Below are positions 41,852-51,120 of a stretch of DNA of 64,000 bases, piece by piece. A program made the translations under genes and the position numbers. The first letter of the stretch is position 1. Every line of letters begins with the position of its first letter. The stretch comes from [Mycobacterium] zoologicum (lineage in GTDB: Bacteria; Actinomycetota; Actinomycetes; Mycobacteriales; Mycobacteriaceae). Location of the stretch: assembly GCF_020172665.1 (NCBI RefSeq), contig NZ_CP083985.1:215490-279489 (forward strand), written 5' to 3'. The notes under the pieces were generated by a model. The model was not told the origin of the DNA and ran no database searches. It worked only from the letters and a program-made list of their open reading frames with translations.

Positions 41852-42976
41852 CTACCAGTCCGACTCGTCGTAGGTGATGACGCCGCGGATGTTCTTGCCG
41901 TCGATCATGTCCTGGTAGCCGGTGTTGATGTCCTCGAGCTTGTAAGTCGTGGTGATCATCTCGTCGACCTTGAGCAGCCCGGACTTGTACAGGCCCACCA
42001 GTCGCGGTGTCTCGATGTGCGAGCTACCGCCGCCGAAGATGTTGCCCTTCAACGTCTTCTGCAACATGGTGAACAGGAACAGGTTCAGCTTCACGTCGGC
42101 GTCGACCATCGAGCCCATACCGGTGACCACGCAGGTGCCGGTCTTGGCGGTCAGTGTCAGCGCCTCTTCGATGTACTCGCCCTTCATGTCGCCGACGGCG
42201 ATGATCACCTTGTCGGCCATCAGGCCCCAGGTCTCCTCCATGACCGGCATGAGCGCTTCGGCCATGGACGGGTAGACGTGCGTGGCGCCGAACTTGACGG
42301 CCTGATCGCGCTTGAAGGCCACCGGGTCGATCGCGATGACGCGCCGCGCCCCGGAGAGCACCGCGCCCTGCAGGGCGCTCATGCCGATGCCGCCGACGCC
42401 GACGATGATCACCGTCTCGCCGGGCTTGACCTCGGCGACGTTGGTGGCCGAACCGAAGCCGGTCGGCACCGCGCAGCCCATGATCGCCGCAGTCTGCAGC
42501 GGCACGTCCTTGTCGATCTTGACCACCGAGTCCTGGTGCACGGTCACGTACGGCGCGAACGTGCCGAGCAGGTTCATCGCGGAGACCTCGTGGGATCCGG
42601 CGTGGATCCGGTTGGTGCCGTCGGCGATGGCCTTGCCGCCCAGCAGCACCGCGCCGCGGTCACACAGCGAGCGGAAGCCCTTCATACACGGCGGACAGTT
42701 GCCGCAGGCCGGGATGAAGGCCATGACGACATGGTCGCCCTCTTGAAGGCCGGTCACATTCTTGCCGACCTTGGTGATGACCCCGGCGCCCTCGTGGCCG
42801 CCCAGTGCCGGCAGGCCCATCGGGGTGGCCCCGGTGGTCAGGTGGTAGTCCGAGTGGCACATGCCCGCGGCATGCATCTGCACCTGGACTTCGCCGTCGA
42901 CCGGATCGCCCAGCTCGATCTCGTCGACCCGCCACGGCTGGTTCAGCTCCCACAACAATGCGCCCTTGGTCTTCAT
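41852..42976 (-). CDS. NDMA-dependent-type alcohol dehydrogenase
   Basis: A 374-residue zinc MDR enzyme. Catalytic zinc motifs AGMCHSDYH and GGHEGAGVI, structural zinc lobe CGNCPPCMKGFRSLC, and Rossmann motif VIIVGVGGIGMSALQ are all present. The opening MKTKGALLWELNQPWRVDEIELGDP is typical of the actinobacterial NDMA-dependent family, which holds tightly bound NAD(H) and accepts electrons through mycofactocin or artificial acceptors. A KstR-like box lies 13-26 bases upstream, which suggests steroid or lipid-linked control. Confidence 0.87.
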   Translation of the reverse strand: MKTKGALLWELNQPWRVDEIELGDPVDGEVQVQMHAAGMCHSDYHLTTGATPMGLPALGGHEGAGVITKVGKNVTGLQEGDHVVMAFIPACGNCPPCMKGFRSLCDRGAVLLGGKAIADGTNRIHAGSHEVSAMNLLGTFAPYVTVHQDSVVKIDKDVPLQTAAIMGCAVPTGFGSATNVAEVKPGETVIIVGVGGIGMSALQGAVLSGARRVIAIDPVAFKRDQAVKFGATHVYPSMAEALMPVMEETWGLMADKVIIAVGDMKGEYIEEALTLTAKTGTCVVTGMGSMVDADVKLNLFLFTMLQKTLKGNIFGGGSSHIETPRLVGLYKSGLLKVDEMITTTYKLEDINTGYQDMIDGKNIRGVITYDESDW

Positions 42977-42978
42977 GA

Positions 42979-44676
<1,698 letters not shown>

Positions 44677-44721
44677 ATCGGTGTCGGCGCGCTGTCTGCG
44701 GGTGTGGTTAGCGTTGCCGTC

Positions 44722-45474
44722 ATGAGCACCGACGACAAGATGCTGGCACGGATCGCCGCGCTGTTGCGCCAGGCCGAGGGCACCGACAACACGCATGAGG
44801 CCGACGCGTTCATGGCGGCCGCGCAGCGGCTGGCCACCGCGACCTCCATCGACCTGGCGGTGGCCCGGGCGCACTCCGCGACCCGGACGGCCGCGACCGC
44901 CCCGGTACAGCGCACCATCACCATAGGAGCGACCGGCGCCCGGGGGTTGCGCACCTACGTGCAGCTGTTCGTGGGGATCGCCGCGGCCAACGACGTGCGC
45001 TGCGACGTGGCGTCGAACTCCACGTTCGTCTACGCCTACGGCTTCGCCGAGGACATCGACGCAACCCACGCCCTCTATGCCGGCCTGGTGGTGCAGATGG
45101 TCCGGGCCTCGGACGCCTACATCGCGACCGGAGCACACCGGCCCACCCCGACCATCACCGCCCGGCTGAACTTTCACCTGGCGTTCGGCGCCCGGGTCGG
45201 TCAGCGGTTGGCCGAGGCGCGTGATGAGACCCGCAAGAGCGCCGAGGCGGACCGCAGCCGGCCGGTGGGGACTGCCATTGCGTTGCGCAACAAGGAGATC
45301 GAGTTGCGCGACCACTATCGGACAGCGTCGAAGGCGCGCGGTACCTGGCGGGCCAACCGGGCCTCGGCGGGATATTCGTCGGCGGCGCGGCAGGCCGGGG
45401 ACCGGGCCGGCCGGCGGGCCCGGCTCGGTGACGCCACCGAGCTGTCGGGGGCGCGGTCCGCGCTGGAACGTTGA
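44722..45474 (+). CDS. DUF2786 protein (Rv0184-like)
   Basis: A 250-residue protein (Rv0184 is 249). The N-terminal DUF2786 helix pair is MLARIAALLRQAEGTDNTHEADAFMAAAQRLAT; the rest contains helix-rich basic regions and ends in an Arg/Ala-rich tail. Function unknown. The ATG at 44722 is preferred over an upstream GTG because TAGCGT stands seven bases before it. Its stop overlaps the TTG start of the next gene, and a 12-bp direct repeat (GGAACGTTGAGC at 45465 and 45480) spans that junction. Confidence 0.85.
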   Translation: MSTDDKMLARIAALLRQAEGTDNTHEADAFMAAAQRLATATSIDLAVARAHSATRTAATAPVQRTITIGATGARGLRTYVQLFVGIAAANDVRCDVASNSTFVYAYGFAEDIDATHALYAGLVVQMVRASDAYIATGAHRPTPTITARLNFHLAFGARVGQRLAEARDETRKSAEADRSRPVGTAIALRNKEIELRDHYRTASKARGTWRANRASAGYSSAARQAGDRAGRRARLGDATELSGARSALER

Positions 45475-45995
45475 GCACCGGAACGTTGAGCGAAGGCGAC
45501 GCCGGGCGTGATGTCCAGCGCGCCAAGGTCTACGCCGCCGAGGCTTTCGTACGGACCCTGTTCGACCGCGCCGCCGAACGGGGGTCGGCTGACATCGATT
45601 TCTTCGGCACCCGGTTGACGCTGCCGCCGGAGGCCCGATTCGCGTCGGTGGCCGCGGTGGGGCGCTACGTCGACGACGTGCTGGCGCTGGGTCCGGTGCG
45701 CGACCGGTGGCCGGACGCGACGGCGCTGATGGTCCGTGCGCGCCGGGGTGCGACGGCTGCGCATTACGAGAAGGTCGGCGAGAGAGGCGTTATCGCGGTT
45801 CCCGAGCAGCGGCACGGGAGCTGGGCGCTGCGGGAACTGGTGGTGCTGCATGAGATGGCACATCACCTGTGCGATGCCCGGCCGCCGCACGGGCGGGAGT
45901 TCGTTGCGACGCTGTGTGCGTTGGCCGAGATCGTGATGGGCCCGGAGTTGGGCTATGTGCTGCGGGTGGTGTTCGTCAATGAGGGCGTGAGGTAG
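45471..45995 (+). CDS. TIGR04338-type metallohydrolase (Rv0185-like)
   Basis: A 174-residue protein (Rv0185 is 169) with a zincin motif LHEMAHHL; HEMAH falls at about residues 127-131, and His140 or Glu143 may be the third ligand. No signal peptide is seen, so it is probably cytosolic. It starts with TTG at 45471 overlapping the previous stop; another TTG at 45486, within the second copy of a short direct repeat, is equally possible and would give a protein even closer to Rv0185. Substrate unknown. Confidence 0.82.
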   Translation: MSTGTLSEGDAGRDVQRAKVYAAEAFVRTLFDRAAERGSADIDFFGTRLTLPPEARFASVAAVGRYVDDVLALGPVRDRWPDATALMVRARRGATAAHYEKVGERGVIAVPEQRHGSWALRELVVLHEMAHHLCDARPPHGREFVATLCALAEIVMGPELGYVLRVVFVNEGVR

Positions 45996-45997
45996 GG

Positions 45998-46615
45998 GTG
46001 GGCAGTGTGAGTGGGAGTCCGGCGTTCGAAACAGCGCGTCCCGCGGCGTTTCTGGAAGAAGACGAGTTCATTCAGTGTTCGGAACCGGCCGTGCGATCGC
46101 TTGCCCGCCAATTGCGACGATCCGCCGTCGACGATGTGACTTACGCCAAGGCGGCGTTCGAATGGGTGCGGGACCAGGTCGGGCACTCCTGGGACGTCGC
46201 AGATCCCCGGGTGACGTTGACCGCGGGTGAGGTCCTCGAACATCGAGTAGGACTCTGCTACGCCAAGTCCCACCTGCTTGCGGCGCTGCTTCGCGGCGAG
46301 GGAATCCCAACCGGGCTGTGTTATCAGCGCCTTGTGGACGGCGCGCGATTTGTTCTGCACGGGCTCGTCGCCGTCCACCTCCGGGGTGATTGGCATCGCC
46401 AAGACGCACGCGGTAACAAGGAAGGCGTTGACGCGCAGTTCTCCCTCGCCGCCGAGAAGCTCGCGTGGCCGGTCGATGAGTCCGTGGGCGAAATCGACTA
46501 TCCGCAGCTCTTTGCGTCCCCGGTGCGGTCAGTCGTCGATGCGCTACGCGCCGCTACCGACGTGTTGGCGCTCTGCGACGGTGGACTGCCGACAGGACTG
46601 GACGGCCCCCGGTGA
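45998..46615 (+). CDS. transglutaminase-like cysteine protease-fold protein
   Basis: A 205-residue transglutaminase-core protein. The catalytic Cys lies at about residue 87 in VGLCYAKSHLLAALLRGEGI, a classic motif; a His around 121-127 (FVLHGLVAVHL) and an Asp in WHRQDARG would complete the triad. The start is a GTG at 45998, two bases after the metallohydrolase gene, so they are likely co-transcribed. In M. tuberculosis bglS occupies this place. Such proteins may be proteases or amidases; no target can be inferred. Confidence 0.82.
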   Translation: MGSVSGSPAFETARPAAFLEEDEFIQCSEPAVRSLARQLRRSAVDDVTYAKAAFEWVRDQVGHSWDVADPRVTLTAGEVLEHRVGLCYAKSHLLAALLRGEGIPTGLCYQRLVDGARFVLHGLVAVHLRGDWHRQDARGNKEGVDAQFSLAAEKLAWPVDESVGEIDYPQLFASPVRSVVDALRAATDVLALCDGGLPTGLDGPR

Positions 46616-46654
46616 CGCACGACGATCGAGGTTGTGCGCCACCGGCGCCATTCG

Positions 46655-46804
46655 TCAGCTGTTGACGGCGGTCAGTTCGTCGCCGCAGGTGCAGCGGTAG
46701 GCCGCACCGGAGCCGTCGCAGTGGCACGCGGTCTCGATGCGGACTCGGCATCCACAACCACTGTGGCCGCAGGTCAGTACGGTTCCCGCTTCGTAGTTCG
46801 CCAT
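46655..46804 (-). CDS. mymT: copper metallothionein MymT
   Basis: A 49-residue frame with seven Cys at residues 12, 17, 19, 27, 29, 38 and 40 in CxC and CxxxxCxC patterns ([29 protein letters not shown]), the layout of the mycobacterial Cu(I)-binding protein MymT (53 residues in M. tuberculosis, located at the same place, Rv0186A). It binds several Cu(I) ions and protects against copper. Upstream are AAAGGTG as ribosome site, -10 TATAGT (46853-46858 on the minus strand), and a RicR box at 46859-46873, so it is copper-induced. Confidence 0.92.
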   Translation of the reverse strand: MANYEAGTVLTCGHSGCGCRVRIETACHCDGSGAAYRCTCGDELTAVNS

Positions 46805-46858
46805 GTGTCGCACCTTTCTACTTCTGATCCCCGGAAGGTCCGGGTGCGCCCGACTATA

Positions 46859-46873
46859 TACCCCCTACGGGTA
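46859..46873. promoter_or_regulatory. RicR/CsoR operator of mymT
   Basis: TACCCCCTACGGGTA matches TACCC-N5-GGGTA, the palindrome bound by the copper repressor RicR. It overlaps the end of the mymT -10 region and is 55 bases from the mymT ATG. Copper binding to RicR should release it. A second box stands at 50147-50161. Confidence 0.85.
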
Positions 46874-46919
46874 TGGGGTAAAGGGCTGGATGTCGCGGGA
46901 CGACGCTAGGCTCGGTGAC

Positions 46920-47576
46920 GTGAATGAGAAGCCAACGCCCCGTGCCGTCGACGCCCTGCTGGACCAGCTCTTCGCCGGCGACGATCCGGTGCTGTCGGCG
47001 GCGCTGGAGGCCAGCGACGCCGCCGGACTGCCCGCCATCGCGGTCTCGGCGCAGCAGGGCAAGTTCCTGAACCTGCTGGCCACCGCTACCCGGGCTACCC
47101 GCATTCTGGAGATCGGGACCCTGGGCGGCTACAGCACGATCTGGCTGGCCCGAGCCGCCGGACCCGACGGCGCGGTGGTGACGTGCGAGTACGAGCCCCG
47201 CCACGCCGAGGTCGCCCGGGCCAACCTGGAACGGGCCGGCGTCGGTGACCGGGTGCAGGTGCTGGTCGGCCCGGCACTGGACACCCTGCCCACACTGACC
47301 GGCGAGCCGTTCGATCTGGTGTTCATCGACGCCGACAAGGAGAACAATGTCGGCTACCTGAACTGGGCGGTGCAGCTGTGCCACCCCGGGGCAGTCATCG
47401 TGGTGGACAACGTGATCCGCGACGGAGCGATCCTGGACCCGGATTCGGACCCGACCGCCCGCGGCAGTCGCGACGTGCTGGAGCTGATGGCCGAGCACCC
47501 GCATCTTCAGGCCGCCGCGATCCAGACCGTCGGCGTCAAGGGCTGGGACGGCTTCGCCATGGCTGTCGTGCAGTAG
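46920..47576 (+). CDS. SAM-dependent O-methyltransferase (Rv0187-like)
   Basis: A 218-residue catechol O-methyltransferase-like enzyme (Rv0187 is 220). SAM motif ILEIGTLGGYSTIWLA, then motif II CEYEPRHAEVARANLERAG, and the metal-binding region FIDADKENNVGYLNWAV and VVDNVIRDG with Asp ligands, so it is probably Mg2+-dependent. The GTG at 46920 is chosen: TAGGCT stands seven bases before it and the length fits; an in-frame ATG at 46890 is an alternative. It is divergent from mymT; the RicR box lies 46 bp upstream of this start, so copper control is possible. Confidence 0.87.
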   Translation: MNEKPTPRAVDALLDQLFAGDDPVLSAALEASDAAGLPAIAVSAQQGKFLNLLATATRATRILEIGTLGGYSTIWLARAAGPDGAVVTCEYEPRHAEVARANLERAGVGDRVQVLVGPALDTLPTLTGEPFDLVFIDADKENNVGYLNWAVQLCHPGAVIVVDNVIRDGAILDPDSDPTARGSRDVLELMAEHPHLQAAAIQTVGVKGWDGFAMAVVQ

Positions 47577-47637
47577 GTCCGTTTCGGCCTCCCGCGCGGG
47601 CGTTGATGGCTGATCGATGTAGATGTAAATTTGATGT

Positions 47638-47871
47638 ATGCGTAGGACTCAGGTGCAGCTCCCGGACGAGCTCTACCGGGACGCCAAACGGATCGCCCGC
47701 GATCAGGAAATGACTCTCGCGGAGGTGATACGTCGCGGCCTCGAGCACATGGTGCAGATATATCCGGCACATGACGCGGCATCCCCGGCCTGGAAACCGC
47801 CTACGCCGCGCCGGCTGGGAGCATTTCGTGTCGCCGAGGATACGTGGCGCGAACTCGCCAACGAGGCTTGA
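47638..47871 (+). CDS. vapB: VapB-type ribbon-helix-helix antitoxin
   Basis: A 77-residue protein with N-terminal ribbon-helix-helix DNA-binding motif [36 protein letters not shown] and a C-terminal tail ([21 protein letters not shown]) expected to occupy the toxin active site. The ATG follows TAAATT by six bases in an AT-rich stretch, so transcription is probably leaderless and autoregulated. Its stop overlaps the possible TTG start of vapC, usual for toxin-antitoxin pairs. Confidence 0.85.
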   Translation: MRRTQVQLPDELYRDAKRIARDQEMTLAEVIRRGLEHMVQIYPAHDAASPAWKPPTPRRLGAFRVAEDTWRELANEA

Positions 47872-48305
47872 CCGCCGTGCTCTCGATCGATACGAATGTG
47901 CTGTTGTATGCAGCGAATCAGGATTGTGTGGAGCACGATGCGGCTGCAATTTTCCTGGGCGAATGCGCTGACCGCAGCGATGTCGCGATCTGTGAGCTCG
48001 TGCTCCTGGAGTTGTATCAGCTGCTTCGGAATCCTGTGGTGCTACAGAGTCCACTCGATGGCCGCGCCGCCGCCGAGATCTGTCAGACATTCCGTCGCAA
48101 TCGACGGTGGGCGCTGATCGAGAACGCGCCGGTGATGAACGACGTGTGGGCTCTGGCAGCCGCTCCCGGAATTGCTCGCCGGCGGCTGTTCGATGCCCGA
48201 TTGGCGTTGACTTTGAGGCATCACGGCGTCGATGAGTTCGCGACCCGAAATGTCAAAGACTTCAAGAATTTCGGATTCGCGCGCGTGTGGGACCCCACGC
48301 GATAA
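47868..48305 (+). CDS. vapC: VapC-type PIN-domain toxin
   Basis: A 145-residue PIN-domain ribonuclease. Acidic metal ligands are visible in [11 protein letters not shown] (Asp), [13 protein letters not shown] (Glu) and [29 protein letters not shown] (Asp residues), as in VapC toxins that cleave tRNA or rRNA. The start is uncertain: TTG at 47868 overlaps the vapB stop; GTG at 47877 is an alternative. The pair lies between the Rv0187-like gene and ilvD and may be a local insertion relative to M. tuberculosis. Confidence 0.85.
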   Translation: MTAVLSIDTNVLLYAANQDCVEHDAAAIFLGECADRSDVAICELVLLELYQLLRNPVVLQSPLDGRAAAEICQTFRRNRRWALIENAPVMNDVWALAAAPGIARRRLFDARLALTLRHHGVDEFATRNVKDFKNFGFARVWDPTR

Positions 48306-48316
48306 CGAACGTGCAA

Positions 48317-48380
48317 CCGCGAGCGTGCACATCGGTACGCGACACGCCGATCGAACGCGTGCAAATGTGCACGCTCGCGG
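48317..48380. repeat. long inverted repeat between vapC and ilvD
   Basis: A 16-bp arm CCGCGAGCGTGCACAT (48317-48332) is repeated as its exact reverse complement at 48365-48380, separated by 32 bases. It fills the gap between two convergent genes. It may act as a bidirectional terminator or be a REP-like dispersed element; the long loop and absence of a U-tract make a simple terminator less certain. Confidence 0.65.
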
Positions 48381-48391
48381 GGTGGGAGAGG

Positions 48392-50101
48392 TCAGCCGCA
48401 GACGGCGCCGGTGGCCGCCGAACCCACCAGCTTGCGGTACTTGGCCAACACACCGGTGGTGTAACGCGGTGGCGGGGGAGTGAAACCCTGTGCGCGGGAT
48501 ACGAACTCGTCCGGATCCACCAAGACATCCAGGGTTGCATTCGCGACGTCGAGGCGGATCCTGTCGCCGTCACGCAGGAAGGCCACCGGCCCGCCGTCCA
48601 CCGCCTCGGGGGCGATGTGGCCGACGCACAGCCCGGTGGTGCCACCGGAGAAGCGGCCGTCGGTGAGCAGCAGCACATCCTTGCCCAACCCGGCACCCTT
48701 GATGGCGCCGGTGATGGCCAGCATCTCGCGCATCCCCGGCCCGCCCTTGGGGCCCTCGTAGCGGATCACCACGGCGTCGCCGGCGCTGATCGTGCCATCT
48801 TCGAGTGCATCCAGCGCCGCCCGCTCGCCGTCGAAAACCCTTGCGGTTCCCTCGAACACGTCGCTGTCGAAGCCGGCTGATTTGACCACCGCGCCCTCCG
48901 GGGCCAGCGATCCGTGCAGGATCGTGATGCCACCGGTCGGGTGGATCGGGTTGGTCAGCGCATGTAGCACCTTGCCATCCACCACCGGGGGGTTGAGCTC
49001 GGCGATGTTCTCCGCCATGGTCTTTCCGGTGACGGTCAGGCAGTCGCCGTGCAGCAGACCTGCTTCGAGCAGGGTCTTGAGCATGACCGGTACCCCGCCG
49101 ATCTTGTCGATGTCATACATCACGTGCGCACCGAACGGCTTGACGTCCGCCAGGTGCGGAACCTTCGCCCCGACCCGGGAGAAGTCGGCCAGGGTCAGGT
49201 CCACCTGCGCCTCGCGGGCGATCGCCAACAGGTGCAGCACTGCGTTGGTGGACCCGCCGAACGCCATCACCACCGCGATCGCGTTCTCGAACGCCTCCTT
49301 GGTCAAGATGTCGCGGGCGGTGATCCCGCGGCGCAACAGCTCCACCACGGCGGCGCCACTGGCCTTGGCGTACCCGTCGCGGCGCCGGTCGATCGCCGGC
49401 GGGGAGGCACTGCCCGGCAGCGACATGCCCAGTGCCTCGGCGGCACTGGCCATGGTGTTGGCGGTGTACATGCCCCCGCAGGCGCCCTCGCCGGGGCAGA
49501 TCGCCCGCTCGATGATGTCGACGTCCTCGCGCGACATCAGTCCGCGCGAACACGCCCCGACCGCCTCGAACGCGTCGATGATCGTCACCTCGCGCTCGGT
49601 GCCGTCGGACAGCTGTGCGTAGCCCGGCATGGTGGAGCCCGCGTAGAGGAAGACCGAGGCCAGATCCAGCCGCGCGGCGGCCATCAGCATCCCGGGCAGC
49701 GATTTGTCGCAGCCGGCCAGCAGGACCGAGCCGTCGAGTCGTTCGGCGCACATCACCGTCTCGACGCTGTCGGCGATCACTTCGCGGCTCACCAGCGAGA
49801 AGTGCATGCCCTCGTGGCCCATCGAGATGCCGTCGGAGACCGAGATGGTGCCGAACTCCAGCGGGTAGCCACCGGCCGCCAGGACACCTTCCTTGGCGGC
49901 TTTGGCCAACCGGTCCAGCGAGAGGTTGCACGGGGTGATCTCGTTCCACGACGAGGCCACTCCGATCTGCGGCTTGGCGAAGTCCTCGTCGCCCATGCCG
50001 ACCGCGCGCAGCATCCCGCGCGCGGCGGTCTTCTCGAGGCCGTCGGTGACGTCACGACTGCGCGGTTTGATGTCGACGGAGGCTGAGGGCTCGCGATTCA
50101 C
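48392..50101 (-). CDS. ilvD: dihydroxyacid dehydratase IlvD
   Basis: A 569-residue enzyme (M. tuberculosis 575) that dehydrates dihydroxy-isovalerate and -methylvalerate to 2-oxo acids in branched-chain amino-acid synthesis. Iron-sulfur Cys are at about 58 (ITPCNLSL), 131 (AGCDKSLPG) and 208 ([14 protein letters not shown]); [21 protein letters not shown] and [21 protein letters not shown] follow. It is complete. The gene lies divergent from the copper-controlled DUF305-ricR operon, sharing a 77-bp spacer with the RicR box; iron-sulfur dehydratases are copper targets, so control by the box is worth testing. Confidence 0.95.
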   Translation of the reverse strand: MNREPSASVDIKPRSRDVTDGLEKTAARGMLRAVGMGDEDFAKPQIGVASSWNEITPCNLSLDRLAKAAKEGVLAAGGYPLEFGTISVSDGISMGHEGMHFSLVSREVIADSVETVMCAERLDGSVLLAGCDKSLPGMLMAAARLDLASVFLYAGSTMPGYAQLSDGTEREVTIIDAFEAVGACSRGLMSREDVDIIERAICPGEGACGGMYTANTMASAAEALGMSLPGSASPPAIDRRRDGYAKASGAAVVELLRRGITARDILTKEAFENAIAVVMAFGGSTNAVLHLLAIAREAQVDLTLADFSRVGAKVPHLADVKPFGAHVMYDIDKIGGVPVMLKTLLEAGLLHGDCLTVTGKTMAENIAELNPPVVDGKVLHALTNPIHPTGGITILHGSLAPEGAVVKSAGFDSDVFEGTARVFDGERAALDALEDGTISAGDAVVIRYEGPKGGPGMREMLAITGAIKGAGLGKDVLLLTDGRFSGGTTGLCVGHIAPEAVDGGPVAFLRDGDRIRLDVANATLDVLVDPDEFVSRAQGFTPPPPRYTTGVLAKYRKLVGSAATGAVCG

Positions 50102-50146
50102 CCGCTAAGTATGCCGGTCGGCCCTTACCGGGCAAAACGAATTAAA

Positions 50147-50161
50147 TACCCCGAGGGGGTA
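50147..50161. promoter_or_regulatory. RicR/CsoR operator of the DUF305-ricR operon
   Basis: TACCCCGAGGGGGTA is TACCC-N5-GGGTA, the same pattern as at mymT. It is five bases upstream of the -10 TAAGCT (50167-50172), which is six bases from the ATG at 50179, so the site overlaps the promoter spacer and can block transcription. It also lies in the ilvD upstream region. Confidence 0.85.
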
Positions 50162-50178
50162 TGGGCTAAGCTGGGTGA

Positions 50179-50751
50179 ATGAGATCAGCCCTCACGGTCG
50201 TCGCCGCGGCCGCCATCAGCGTCGCCGCCGGCGGGTGCCACCACGCGGCCACCCCGGCACCCGATGCGTCTACCAGCGCGGTGGGAATCACCACCGGCAG
50301 TCCCGCCGACGTGACCTTTCTGGAGAACATGGTGGTCCACCACCAGCAGGCCCTGCAGCTGTTGGCGTTGGTGCCGGCCGGCAGCACCAACCAGGCACTG
50401 GTGTCGTTCGCCGAGCAGAACGCCGCGCAACAGCAGACCGAACTGCAGGGCTGCCAGGCGCAACTGTTGCAGTGGGAGGTCCCCGGCGGCCGTTCCGTTC
50501 GAGACCCCGCCGCCGACATTCCCGGAATGGTGGACAAGGCCACCGTGGACAAGCTGCACGACCTGCACGGGCCGGCGTTCGACACGCTGTGGCTGCAGTC
50601 GATGATCGCTCACCACCGTGGCGCGATCACCATGGCGCAGAATGAGATCCAAAACGGCGAGAGCGCCGAGGCGATCAGCATCGCGCAGTCGCTGGTGCCG
50701 TTTCAGCAATCCCAGATCACCCAGATGAACCAACTGTTGGGGGCGTCATGA
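50179..50751 (+). CDS. DUF305 lipoprotein, copper-regulated
   Basis: A 190-residue lipoprotein. The signal peptide ends in lipobox VAAGGC (Cys20), followed by two DUF305 half-repeats: FLENMVVHHQQALQL (His54-His55) and MIAHHRGAITMAQNEI (His145-His146). Paired His-His and nearby Met are characteristic of DUF305 and suggest metal binding. The gene starts behind a RicR box and overlaps ricR by 4 bp (ATGA), so it is likely a copper-induced envelope protein that binds or buffers copper. A copper role is inferred from regulation and His/Met content. Confidence 0.87.
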   Translation: MRSALTVVAAAAISVAAGGCHHAATPAPDASTSAVGITTGSPADVTFLENMVVHHQQALQLLALVPAGSTNQALVSFAEQNAAQQQTELQGCQAQLLQWEVPGGRSVRDPAADIPGMVDKATVDKLHDLHGPAFDTLWLQSMIAHHRGAITMAQNEIQNGESAEAISIAQSLVPFQQSQITQMNQLLGAS

Positions 50752-51041
50752 CCACCGAGGCTCCGGGCTACTCCCCGCGCAAGGACAACTACGCCAAACG
50801 GCTGCGCCGCATCGAGGGCCAGGTGCGTGGAATCGCCAAGATGATCGAGGATGACAAGTACTGCATCGACGTCCTCACCCAGATCAGCGCGGCCAACAGT
50901 GCGTTGCGGTCAGTGGCGCTGAACCTGCTCGACGAGCATCTGGGGCACTGCGTCACCGGGGCGGTGGCCGCCGGCGGTGACGAGGCCGACGCGAAACTCG
51001 CCGAAGCCTCCGCCGCTATCGCGAGGCTGGTTCGTTCCTGA
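50748..51041 (+). CDS. ricR: copper-sensing repressor RicR/CsoR (Rv0190-like)
   Basis: A 97-residue DUF156/CsoR-family repressor. The copper triad is Cys39 (KYCIDVL), His64 and Cys68 (DEHLGHC), with the same spacing (25 and 4) as Cys36-His61-Cys65 of M. tuberculosis CsoR. The N-terminal helix RLRRIEGQVRGIAKMI bears the DNA-contacting Arg residues. Position after ilvD and before the Rv0191-like transporter identifies it as RicR (Rv0190). It represses its own operon through 50147-50161 and presumably mymT through 46859-46873. Confidence 0.92.
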   Translation: MTTEAPGYSPRKDNYAKRLRRIEGQVRGIAKMIEDDKYCIDVLTQISAANSALRSVALNLLDEHLGHCVTGAVAAGGDEADAKLAEASAAIARLVRS

Positions 51042-51120
51042 CCCGGTCGCCGTTACCATGTGATCCAGCAGTTACCGGGAGCGCAACGCGCCACACACCA
51101 CTCGACGCTGCTCCCACACG

